Shown in pieces: positions 7,720 through 16,329 of a stretch of 16,579 bases of DNA. Positions within the stretch are counted from its first letter, which is position 1; every line of letters starts with the position of its first letter. This stretch comes from Candidatus Rokuibacteriota bacterium. Its GTDB lineage: Bacteria > Methylomirabilota > Methylomirabilia > Rokubacteriales > CSP1-6. Under the pieces are notes generated by a model. That model was not told where the DNA came from. It ran no database searches and saw only the letters and a list, made by a program, of their open reading frames with translations. The stretch lies in contig QHRT01000065.1 of NCBI GenBank assembly GCA_003220195.1, forward strand, positions 1,629 through 18,207. Direction: 5' to 3'. A program made the translations under genes and the position numbers.

Positions 7720-8622
7720 TCACACCGCGCGCTTGACCTGGTCCGCCAGCTTGCAGAACGCGCAGAGCGTACCCGTCGTCACCTGCCCGCAGCGCGCGCA
7801 CTCGTTCAATGGCAGCGCCTCGGTGCGCTCGAACGCGGGCCGCGCCCGGTCCAGGAACCCGAACAGGAAGTTGTGCTTCGCCCCTGGCGAGGCGTCTTCC
7901 ATGCGGTTCAGGATCTCTTTGTGCGCGATGGACGTCGCGCCCTTCGCAAACGGGCACTCCTCGACGATGTAGTCGATCTTCCGGAGAAACGCGTAGGCCG
8001 CCGTCTCGCGCTCGGAGAGGCGATAGAGCGGCTTCACGCGCCGTACGAGCTTCGGGTGTGTCGACGGGAGCGCCGGCGACTGTCGCGGCAGCGCGTCGGT
8101 CTGCCAGTGCATGACCGAGCCGAACAAGGTCGCGGCCTCGTCGTCCAGGTTGTGCCCGGTGGCGACGACCGAGAAGCCGTGTTCGAGCGCGACGCGATTC
8201 GTCAGGTAGCGCTTCGAGAGCCCGCACCCGGAGCACGGCGGACGGCGGGTCACGGCTTTGATCACCGGCACCGGTGCGCCGACCTCTTCCGCGACCGTGC
8301 TGACGATCAACGGGACGCCCCGCTTCGCCGCGAACGCCTCGCACTTCGACTTCGACTCCACCGAGTACTCGAAGATCCCGAGGTCGAGATAGAGCCCGGT
8401 GGTGGTGTACCCCTCGTCGAGGAGCACGTCCCAGAGCCCGAGCGAGTCCTTGCCGCCCGACACCGCGACCAGGACCTTGTCGCCGCGCTCCAGCATCCGA
8501 TACCGGTGGATCGCCTCGCGCACCTGATTGCGGAAGAACTCGACGAAGTCGTCGACGCAGAACGCCGCGTTGTGCCGGCGGAGCTCGAGCACGGCCTGGC
8601 CGCCGCACTTCCGGCATTTCAT
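7720..8622 (-). CDS. ttuA: TtuA-type tRNA 2-thiolation enzyme (PP-loop, 4Fe-4S)
   Basis: A 300-residue PP-loop ATPase of the TtuA/NcsA group, which adenylates a tRNA uridine and replaces O2 with sulfur. In Thermus this makes 2-thiouridine/ribothymidine at position 54. The PP-loop is SGGKDS (55-60). Cys130 and Cys133 (PPCSGCG) with Cys223 (EECPF) match the three cluster-binding Cys of characterised TtuA almost position for position. Two zinc knuckles frame the protein: Cys3, Cys6, His17, Cys22 at the N-terminus and Cys275, Cys278, Cys287, Cys290 at the C-terminus. The start is fixed by the ATGA overlap with the sulfur-carrier gene and by GGAGG at 8635-8639. Adjacency to a TtuB-like carrier strongly supports tRNA thiolation. 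The exact tRNA position in this organism is inferred. Confidence 0.9.
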   Translation of the reverse strand: MKCRKCGGQAVLELRRHNAAFCVDDFVEFFRNQVREAIHRYRMLERGDKVLVAVSGGKDSLGLWDVLLDEGYTTTGLYLDLGIFEYSVESKSKCEAFAAKRGVPLIVSTVAEEVGAPVPVIKAVTRRPPCSGCGLSKRYLTNRVALEHGFSVVATGHNLDDEAATLFGSVMHWQTDALPRQSPALPSTHPKLVRRVKPLYRLSERETAAYAFLRKIDYIVEECPFAKGATSIAHKEILNRMEDASPGAKHNFLFGFLDRARPAFERTEALPLNECARCGQVTTGTLCAFCKLADQVKRAV

Positions 8623-8825
8623 CGCGGGTCGCGGCCTCCGGACATCACGGGTCGAAGCTCGATCACGTCGTCCGGCCCGACGAACTGATCGGTGGTGATC
8701 ATCGTGTCGCCGCGGATCACCAGCACGGTCTCGGGCAGGATATCGAGCTCGCGGAGCACCTCTTTCACGCGACGTCCGCCCGGCACGTCAACCTCGCGCC
8801 GCGGATTGCGCAGGATGACCTTCAC
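8619..8825 (-). CDS. ttuB: ThiS/MoaD-like sulfur carrier (TtuB-type) with residues after Gly-Gly
   Basis: A 68-residue ubiquitin-like sulfur carrier that would be adenylated and thiocarboxylated at a C-terminal glycine to feed sulfur to TtuA. The pattern VKVILRNPRREVDV, then PETVLVIRGD and DDVIELRPVMSGG, is typical of the TtuB/ThiS beta-grasp fold. Translation most likely starts at GTG 8823-8825, which overlaps the TGA of the preceding DinB gene (GTGA) and places the first beta strand right at the N-terminus. The Gly63-Gly64 pair is followed by Arg-Asp-Pro-Arg before the stop, whereas Thermus TtuB ends at Gly-Gly. A protease would have to trim this tail before activation, as JAMM-type proteases do for QbsE and HcyS. 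The gene overlaps ttuA by 4 nt. Confidence 0.85.
   Translation of the reverse strand: MKVILRNPRREVDVPGGRRVKEVLRELDILPETVLVIRGDTMITTDQFVGPDDVIELRPVMSGGRDPR
8635..8639 (-). promoter_or_regulatory. Shine-Dalgarno of ttuA inside the Gly-Gly codons of ttuB
   Basis: The codons for Gly63-Gly64 of the carrier read GGA-GGC on the minus strand, giving GGAGG 12 nt before the ttuA ATG at 8620-8622. The spacing is slightly long but usable, and the ATGA stop/start overlap supports coupling. The four-residue tail after Gly-Gly corresponds to the spacer between this site and the ttuA start. Confidence 0.6.
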
Positions 8826-9364
8826 GCTTTCGGAAATCCCGGCGCGGCCTTCACGTCGCGCAGCTGGGCGAGATGGAGCAGGTCGTGTCGCGCCTGGAGC
8901 TGCCACCACTGCGCCAGCGTGAGATCGCCGAACCGAACGTGCTTGAACACGAGCCGCGTCGAGTCGAGCGTCGCCAGCTTCTCGATGGAGCCGCGGCTGC
9001 GTTCGCGCGTCGCCTTCATCGTCGCCCGCAGCTCGGCGATCGGCTTGCCCGCTTGCGGCCACACGACGGCCGGCGCCTCGCCGCCGCCGGTGATCTCGGG
9101 GAACGGCGGGAAGCTGGTGAGCTCGGCCGGAAACGGCGCCAGAGTGCCGGCGGCCTCGGCCTCGCGCGTCAGCTTCGTCGTGAGCTTCCCGGTCGCGACC
9201 TCGGCGATCGTCAGATGATCGATGATCTCGCCCACGGACCAGTCCTTCTCGCCCGGCTTCCAGTTCGCCTGCGCCTGCGAGACTCCGTCGACTTCGCGCA
9301 GCACCTGCGCGCGCGAGGCCTCGAGGTCGTTCCACAATTGTTCGACCGCGGCGGGAAGGGTCAT
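8822..9364 (-). CDS. DinB-like metal-binding four-helix protein
   Basis: A 180-residue protein of the DinB/YfiT superfamily, within the usual size range (about 150-180). The metal triad is visible: His50 in IIDHL, and His160 and His164 in RHDLLHLAQ (the HxxxH pattern). Members include metal-dependent thiol transferases and many proteins of unknown function, so no substrate is assigned. It is the first gene of the ttuBA group: AAGGAG sits just ahead of its ATG and a TATACT hexamer lies upstream. Its TGA overlaps the GTG of the sulfur-carrier gene. The coupling hints at a sulfur or thiol-related role, but that is inference only. Confidence 0.85.
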   Translation of the reverse strand: MTLPAAVEQLWNDLEASRAQVLREVDGVSQAQANWKPGEKDWSVGEIIDHLTIAEVATGKLTTKLTREAEAAGTLAPFPAELTSFPPFPEITGGGEAPAVVWPQAGKPIAELRATMKATRERSRGSIEKLATLDSTRLVFKHVRFGDLTLAQWWQLQARHDLLHLAQLRDVKAAPGFPKA

Positions 9365-9387
9365 GACGCGCTCCTTTCGATCTGTCG

Positions 9388-9393
9388 AGTATA
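9388..9393 (-). promoter_or_regulatory. Possible -10 element upstream of the dinB-ttuBA group
   Basis: The minus strand reads TATACT 24 nt before the DinB-like ATG, close to the consensus TATAAT, in a 147-nt spacer between stop 9512 and start 9364. No convincing -35 hexamer is seen 16-19 nt further upstream. The assignment rests on the hexamer and its position only. The rest of this spacer shows no gene and no clear terminator for the ligase gene. Confidence 0.35.
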
Positions 9394-9511
9394 CGCTCGG
9401 GCGTGACGCGCCGTGCTACGGTGGCGGCGTGACGGACGATCGACATTGACTCGCGCGGGCGGCGTGGTCGAATGCGCTGAGAGCGTGGCGCGCCGGCGGT
9501 AGACGGGCGCG

Positions 9512-11062
9512 TCAGCTCCGCAGCTTGAAGCGCTGGATCTTGCCCGTCGCGGTCTTCGGCAAGTCCGGAACGAACTCGATCCACCGGGGATACTTGTACG
9601 GCGCGATCTTGTCCTTCACGAACGTCTTCAGCTCGTCGGCCAGCTGCGTCGAGGCCGCGCTCGCCGTCTTGAGCACCACGTACGCCTTCGGCTTCACGAG
9701 CCGCTCGTCGTCCTCGGCGCCGACAACCGCGGCTTCGAGAACGGCCGGATGTCGAATGAGCGTCGATTCCACCTCGACCGGCGAGACCCAGATGCCTCCG
9801 ACCTTCAGCATGTCGTCGGCGCGTCCCGCGTACCAGAAATGACCATCCTCGTCCTGCCAGTACTTGTCGCCCGTCTGGATCCACGGGCCCCAGAGCGTCT
9901 CCTTCGTCTTCTCGTGCTTGTTCCAGTAGCCGGCCATCGTGGAATCACCCTTGACGCGCAGGTTGCCGATCTCGCCGCGCGGCACGGGCGTGCCCTGGTC
10001 GTCGACGATGATCGCCTCGTAGCCCGGCACCGGAAGCCCCGACGATCCCGGCTTCACCTTGCCCGGACGGTTCGACAGGAAGATGTGCAGGATCTCGGTC
10101 GTCCCGATGCCGTCGATGATCTCGACGCCGAAACGCTCCCGCCAGCGTGTGTAGATGTCGTCCGGCAACGCCTCGCCCGCGGAGACACAGAGCCGCACCG
10201 AGGCGAGCTCGTCGCGACGCCGGGGGTCCGCCGCAGCGAGCATCGCCGCGTACAGCGTCGGCACGCCGAAGAAGATCGTCGGGCGGTGGCGCGCGATCGT
10301 CTCGAAGACGTGCTCCGGCGTCGGCCGATCGGGACTCAGCACGCTCTGGGCGCCGACGCCCGGCGGGAAGTAGCCGGCGTTGCCGAGTCCGTACGCGAAG
10401 AAGAGCTTCGCCGCCGAGTACACGCGATCGTCCTGCCGGAGACCGAGCACCTGCTTCGCGTAGGTCTCGAGGCACACGACCATGTCGTGATGAAGGTGGA
10501 TCGCGCCCTTGGGAAACCCGGTCGATCCCGAGGAGTAGAGCCAGAACGCCGCGTCGTCGCGCGATGTCGGGGCCGGATCGAGAGTGCTCGACGCCCTGGC
10601 CAGCCGGTCCTCGAATGAGAGATGGCGGCCCGCCGCGCCGCCGGTCACGAGCACATGCCGGAGCGCCGGGGCTTGCGTGACCGCGCCGTCGGCTTCGCCG
10701 AGCAGCGGCGCCGAGACGACCGCGACCTTCGCGCGGCTGTCGTTGAGCAGATAGCGGTAGTCCGCCGTGCGCAGGAGGGTGTTGACGGGGACCGGCACCG
10801 CGCCGATCTTGATCGCGCCCCAGAACGCCGCCAGGAACTCCGGCGTGTCGAGGCAGAGAAGGACGACGCGATCCTCCATCTGGACACCCAGTTCGAGCAG
10901 CGCGTTCCCGCTCCGGTTTGCAAGTTCTTGCACATCCGCGTACGTGAGGACCCTCCCGCCGCAGATGACGGCAGTGGCGGCGCCGCGCCCCTCGTCGACG
11001 TTCCGATCGACGAAATACGACGCCACGTTGAACTGCGCGGGCAGGACGTCGGCAGCGTTCAT
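9512..11062 (-). CDS. Benzoate-CoA ligase / 4-hydroxybenzoate-CoA ligase
   Basis: A 516-residue ATP-dependent acyl-CoA synthetase (ANL superfamily) that activates benzoate, or a hydroxybenzoate, to its CoA thioester with release of AMP and PPi. The N-terminus FNVASYFVDRN and the segment AAKLFFAYGLGN (217-228) are hallmarks of the benzoate-CoA ligase subfamily. The ATP loop YSSGSTGFPKG lies at 176-186, the hinge region contains YAGRADDMLKVGGIWVSP, and the catalytic Lys508 is in TATGKIQ near the C-terminus. Length is normal for the subfamily. The start is fixed by AAGGAGG at 11068-11074. The gene is not in the box operon but stands next to it in the same orientation, so it plausibly supplies benzoyl-CoA to BoxB, or 4-hydroxybenzoyl-CoA to Hcr. 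Benzoate versus 4-hydroxybenzoate preference is not decidable here. Confidence 0.92.
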   Translation of the reverse strand: MNAADVLPAQFNVASYFVDRNVDEGRGAATAVICGGRVLTYADVQELANRSGNALLELGVQMEDRVVLLCLDTPEFLAAFWGAIKIGAVPVPVNTLLRTADYRYLLNDSRAKVAVVSAPLLGEADGAVTQAPALRHVLVTGGAAGRHLSFEDRLARASSTLDPAPTSRDDAAFWLYSSGSTGFPKGAIHLHHDMVVCLETYAKQVLGLRQDDRVYSAAKLFFAYGLGNAGYFPPGVGAQSVLSPDRPTPEHVFETIARHRPTIFFGVPTLYAAMLAAADPRRRDELASVRLCVSAGEALPDDIYTRWRERFGVEIIDGIGTTEILHIFLSNRPGKVKPGSSGLPVPGYEAIIVDDQGTPVPRGEIGNLRVKGDSTMAGYWNKHEKTKETLWGPWIQTGDKYWQDEDGHFWYAGRADDMLKVGGIWVSPVEVESTLIRHPAVLEAAVVGAEDDERLVKPKAYVVLKTASAASTQLADELKTFVKDKIAPYKYPRWIEFVPDLPKTATGKIQRFKLRS

Positions 11063-11067
11063 CCGCG

Positions 11068-11074
11068 CCTCCTT
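11068..11074 (-). promoter_or_regulatory. Consensus Shine-Dalgarno of the benzoate-CoA ligase gene
   Basis: AAGGAGG on the minus strand, five nucleotides before the ligase ATG (11060-11062), a near-perfect match to the anti-Shine-Dalgarno. It decides the start. It lies in the 77-nt divergent spacer shared with the plus-strand gene at 11140, in which I see no convincing -35/-10 pair in either direction. Confidence 0.75.
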
Positions 11075-11139
11075 GTACGGATTACTTCGACGCAGTCCAT
11101 GGCACCCGCCTTGCTGCAGCCGAGTGCCGGAGGTGCGTC

Positions 11140-11556
11140 ATGAAAGCACTCGCCCTGTGGCTTGCGGTGTTCGTGATATTCGGCGTCACGGCTGCCGCGG
11201 TCGCCCAGTCACCGACGCAGCCGAGCATGGCGCCGTCAACACCCGCGCCATCCGCCAGCCCGAAAGCCGATGTGGACGTGAAGGCTGACGTGAAGACCGA
11301 CTCCTCGCGGCCCGCGAGGAGCCCGGACGTCAACGTCAACATCGACAAGCGGGATCGGGCGGCCGACAGCCGGCAGGACGACGGTGCCGCGTTTCCGCGC
11401 GGCGCGGGCGGCGACCGGACCACGATCTTCGGGATGAGCCCGACGGCCGCGGTCGTGATCGCGGCAGCGTTGCTGGTGGTGGTCATCCTCGCGATCGTCG
11501 CGATGACGCGCAGCGGAGAGAGCACGACGTACATCGATCGCGACCGGCGCCTCTAA
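11140..11556 (+). CDS. Small exported or membrane protein of unknown function
   Basis: A 138-residue protein with no recognised family. Residues 1-22 form a signal peptide (MKALALWLAVFVIFGVTAAA, then VAQ). Residues ~23-95 are a Pro/Ser/Ala- then Asp/Lys-rich low-complexity stretch with alternating motifs (KADVDVKADVK near 42-52, DVNVNID near 63-69). A strong membrane helix (about 101-122) is followed by a short charged tail. There is no Cys. The start is supported by GGAGG (11129-11133) six nucleotides before ATG. It is transcribed away from the ligase and toward the box operon, ending before a hairpin terminator. Topology would be an extracytoplasmic charged segment anchored near the C-terminus. 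No function is proposed. Confidence 0.75.
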   Translation: MKALALWLAVFVIFGVTAAAVAQSPTQPSMAPSTPAPSASPKADVDVKADVKTDSSRPARSPDVNVNIDKRDRAADSRQDDGAAFPRGAGGDRTTIFGMSPTAAVVIAAALLVVVILAIVAMTRSGESTTYIDRDRRL

Positions 11557-11600
11557 GCCCGAGCCTGCTGTCGGCAAACCGACCTCTCGCGAAGCCGAGG

Positions 11601-11625
11601 AGCGCCCCGGCCGAGCCGGGGCGCT
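11601..11625. terminator. Strong hairpin terminator between convergent genes
   Basis: A perfect 10-bp stem AGCGCCCCGG / CCGGGGCGCT with a 5-nt loop (CCGAG) lies between the plus-strand small gene (stop 11556) and the end of boxB (stop 11704). There is no long T tract on either side, so it may act bidirectionally as a G+C-rich or Rho-assisted terminator. The remaining ~150-nt gap shows no gene. Confidence 0.7.
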
Positions 11626-11703
11626 TCCGCCAGGGCGCTTCCGATTGTCGGGTATGGGGGCCATTACGGGCGCGTCCGCGCGCGCCTCGGGCCTCCCATG
11701 TGG

Positions 11704-13121
11704 TCATTCGAGCCGCACGTATTCGAAATCGACCGGCTTGCTGTTGATCCCGCGCGCCGGCGGCGCGATCCAGTTCGCGAACTGCCCGCGCGCGACGACC
11801 GGCTTCATCAGGCTCGCGACGTACTCCTGATCCTCCCCGGTCGGCAACCACTCCGCTTGCTTCGCCTGCCACTCGGCTTCGCTCACGAGCCGCCCGTCCG
11901 GAGCGATGCGCGCCGCCGCACAGCCGCCGATCGCGCGATGGAACCCGCGATGCGGCAAGCGCAGCTCGACATCGATCCCGTGACGCTTGATCACCTGGTT
12001 CCAGCGCTCGACGCCACGCTGGCAGTCGGCGATGTAATCGTCGCGGAGCCGCTCGTTCAACGACACGAGCGCCGGCGTGTCCCGCGACACGATCTGTCCG
12101 TGCTCGAGCGTCGTCACCGGATACGTCGCCTCGTGGAGCCGGTGATCGTCGCTCTTCTTGCCCTCCTCGAACCGGCCCTTGAGCCCGAGCGTGTAGAAGT
12201 TCGCCGCGTTCGTCGACACCTCGGCGCCGAAGAGATCGAGCGAGACCGAGAAGTGGAAATTCAGGTAGCGCTGGATGGTCGACAGGTCGATCCCGCCGAA
12301 GCGGCGGATGTCGTCGGTCCGATGCTCGCGCTGGAGCTCGCACGCGCGCTGCACGATGCGCCCCACGCCCGTCTCACCGACGAACATGTGGTGCGCCTCT
12401 TCGGTGAGCATGAAGCGACATGTCCGGGACAGCGGGTCGAAACCGCTCTCGGCGAGCGCCGCGAGCTGGTACTTGCCGTCGCGGTCGGTGAAAAAGCTGA
12501 ACATGAAGAAGCTGAGCCAGTCGGGCGTCTTCTCGTTGAACGCGCCGAGGATGCGCGGCTTGTCCGAGTCGCCCGAGCGGCGCCGCAGCAGCTCGTCCGC
12601 TTCTTCCCGTCCGTCGCGGCCAAAATACGCCTGGAGCAGGTACACCATCGCCCAGAGATGCCGGCCCTCCTCGACGTTCACCTGGAAGATGTTGCGCATG
12701 TCGTAGAGCGACGGGCAGGTGCGTCCGAGGTGACGCTGCTGCTCGACCGACGCCGGCTCGGTGTCGCCTTGCGTGACGATGAGCCGTCTCAGCGTGCCGC
12801 GATACTCGCCCGGCACGTCCTGCCACGCGGGGTGTCCTTGATGATCACCGAACCCGATCACCCGATTCGGCTCGGACTCCGCGAGGAAGATGCCCCAGCG
12901 ATACTCCGGCATCTTCACGTAGTCGAAGTGCGCCCAGCCTTCGCGATCGACGCTGACCGCGGTGCGGAGGTACACGTCCTTTGCCTGGTAACCTTCCGGC
13001 CCGACCTCGTTCCACCACGAGAGATACCTTGGCTGCCACTCCTCCAGCGCGCGCAGGAGCCGCCGGTTCTCCCGGAGGTTGACGTTGTTCGGAATCCGTT
13101 CCAGGTAATCGACGCTGGCCA

Positions 13122-13122
<1 letters not shown>
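11704..13122 (-). CDS. boxB: Benzoyl-CoA 2,3-epoxidase, diiron oxygenase subunit BoxB
   Basis: A 472-residue class I diiron monooxygenase that epoxidises the ring of benzoyl-CoA using O2 and electrons from BoxA. All six iron ligands known from Azoarcus BoxB are recognisable at a constant offset of +2: Glu122, Glu152, His155 (EEGRH), Asp213, Glu242, His245 (EEAHH). Near-family length and the MPEYRWGIF and DMRNIFQVNVEEGRHLW segments also match. The frame is open far upstream into boxC, but ATG 13120-13122 is the start: it shares one base with the boxC stop (TAATG) and GGAGGAG at 13129-13135 precedes it. It is the last gene of the operon, followed by the hairpin terminator. No boxA reductase gene is in the window. 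Confidence 0.95.
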
Positions 13123-14792
<1,670 letters not shown>

Positions 14793-14808
14793 GCCGTCCT
14801 CGCGTCGC

Positions 14809-15363
14809 CTAGCCCAGAATCACCCACAGCGCCCGGGCGGTCCGGGTCCCGACGTTTTCCCATCCGTGCCGCGTGCCGCCGTCGAGCAGGGCGCTGTCGC
14901 CCGCCTCGAGCGCATGACGCTCGCCGTTGTAGTGCAGCGCCACCTTGCCGTCGAGCACGTAGAAGAGCTTCATCTGTCCCGGCTTGATCACGACCTTGTC
15001 GGTGGTGATGCCGCGCGATCGCGGGGCCAGCGTCGAGACCACCGCGCGGATCTTGCCGTCGAACAACCCGGCGCCGAGGACGCTCCAGCGCTCGGCGGCG
15101 CCGTCGAACGACACGACCGGATAGTCCTTCTTCCTCGACACGTGAATGCGTCCCGCCGGCTCGGCATCGAACAGGCTCGCGATCGGCACGCCGAGCGCCC
15201 CCGCGATCTTGCCGACGGTGTGGAGTGACGGCGTGAGCCGACCCGACTCGATCTGCGACACCATGCTCGGCGTGAGACCGGCCTTCTCGGCGAGCTGCCG
15301 CTGCTGCAGCGCGCGCTCTCCGCGCAACATCTTGATCCGCTCACCCAGCGCCGACGTCGGCAT
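14809..15363 (-). CDS. XRE-family HTH plus cupin transcriptional regulator
   Basis: A 184-residue regulator. An XRE/Cro helix-turn-helix occupies ~7-66 (QLAEKAGLTPSMVSQIESGR carries the recognition helix), and a small cupin domain lies at ~105-180 (GKVALHYNGERHALEAGDS, then GTRHGWENVG). In this architecture the cupin usually senses a small ligand. It sits inside the operon between hcrB and boxC, its ATG sharing one base with the hcrB stop (TGATG), with GGAGGG at 15373-15378. It is not BoxR/BzdR, which joins an XRE domain to a shikimate-kinase-like domain. It likely controls this operon in response to an aromatic-CoA or acid, by inference from position. Confidence 0.88.
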   Translation of the reverse strand: MPTSALGERIKMLRGERALQQRQLAEKAGLTPSMVSQIESGRLTPSLHTVGKIAGALGVPIASLFDAEPAGRIHVSRKKDYPVVSFDGAAERWSVLGAGLFDGKIRAVVSTLAPRSRGITTDKVVIKPGQMKLFYVLDGKVALHYNGERHALEAGDSALLDGGTRHGWENVGTRTARALWVILG

Positions 15364-16329
15364 CAGTGGATTCCCTCCAGGGACCGCTCGATCTCCGGCT
15401 CGCCGGCGAGCCGCCGCAAAGCGCGCGCGACGTAGACGCGCGTCATCTTCTTCCGGTAGGGGTGCGTGAAGTCGGTGTTGTCGAGTGGCTTCGACGGGCT
15501 CGCGGCGAGATCCGCGGCGCGCGCGATCACGTCAGCCTGGAGCCGCTCGCCGACGAGCGCCTCCGCCGCGCGGGCCGCCTCGCGCGGTAACGACGCGACG
15601 GCGCCGAGCACGATCCTCGCTTCCCGCACGACGTCGCCGTCCATCCGCACCGCCGCGGCGACACCGAGCACGGGAAAGTCGAACGACCCCCGACGCCGCA
15701 GCTTGAGATAGGTCGAGCGCCAGCCGTCGGCGGGCGGCAGCAGGATCTCGGTGAGGATCTCGTCGCCGCGCTTCGCGAGGTACTCGATCCCATCGTCACG
15801 GAAGAGCGACGCGACCGGAATGACGCGCTCACCATCGGGGCTCACGAGACGGACGCGCGCGCCGAGGCTCCAGAGCGCCGGCGCGGTATCGGACGACGAG
15901 ACCGCCCAGCATCGCGGACTGCCGGGCGCGACCAGGCACACGTCCCCGTCCTTCTTCATGCAGAACCCGATCGCTTTCCGCCAGGAGTACGACTGGTTGT
16001 AGTAGTTGCAGCGCGTGTCGACACACACGTTGCCGCCGATCGTTCCCATACGCCGGAGCTGGGGCGACGAGACGAGCCCCGCAGCCGTTGCGACCGCCGG
16101 GTAGTGCTCGAGCAACGCCGTCCCTGGCCGAGCCGCGAATGCCGCGGAGCTCACGGATCCCGCGCAGCCCGACCAGCGCTTTCGGTTCGAACTGGCGCCT
16201 CTTCATGTTGGGATACAGATCAGTACCTCCTGCGACCAGCATCGCATCCGCGCCGTGATCGTGAAGATACTTCACCGCGTCGCCGACGGTGCGAGGCGCG
16301 AGATACGCGAACGGCGGCAGCCGCATCAT
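15363..16329 (-). pseudogene. hcrB: 4-hydroxybenzoyl-CoA reductase FAD/4Fe-4S (beta) subunit, frameshifted with internal deletion
   Basis: Flavin subunit of the xanthine-oxidase-family enzyme that reductively removes the 4-OH from 4-hydroxybenzoyl-CoA to give benzoyl-CoA. The N-terminal part (~70 residues from 16329, including GGTDLYPNMKRR) and the remaining ~250 residues (frame open from 16154) are in different frames, joined near 16113-16125. The second part carries GGNVC and four Cys with spacings 16, 8 and 9 (codons between 16010 and 15909). These spacings match the [4Fe-4S] loop (Cys122, 138, 146, 155) that distinguishes Thauera HcrB from other family members. Compared with Thauera HcrB, roughly 14-17 residues around the conserved RIGAGATL flavin-binding segment are missing at the junction, in addition to the frame change. 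As written, no full-length product can be made. An assembly error is the alternative. It starts in the ATGA overlap with hcrA. Confidence 0.82.

Noticed and set aside
9489..9496. Palindrome ggcgcgcc in the spacer after the ligase gene as a terminator or operator
   Set aside because: It is too short, has no loop or T tract, and such G+C palindromes are common in this composition.
8619..9884. 421-codon minus-strand open frame covering the sulfur carrier
   Set aside because: Only the last 68 codons look like a protein family. The rest is an Arg-rich shadow of the DinB and ligase genes.
11063..11139. Divergent promoter pair in the ligase/small-protein spacer
   Set aside because: The position suggests promoters, but I could not find a -35/-10 pair with sensible spacing on either strand, so none is annotated.
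16100..16160. Programmed ribosomal frameshift in hcrB
   Set aside because: No slippery sequence is evident, and a frameshift would not restore the missing conserved residues. Deletion or assembly error explains the gap better.
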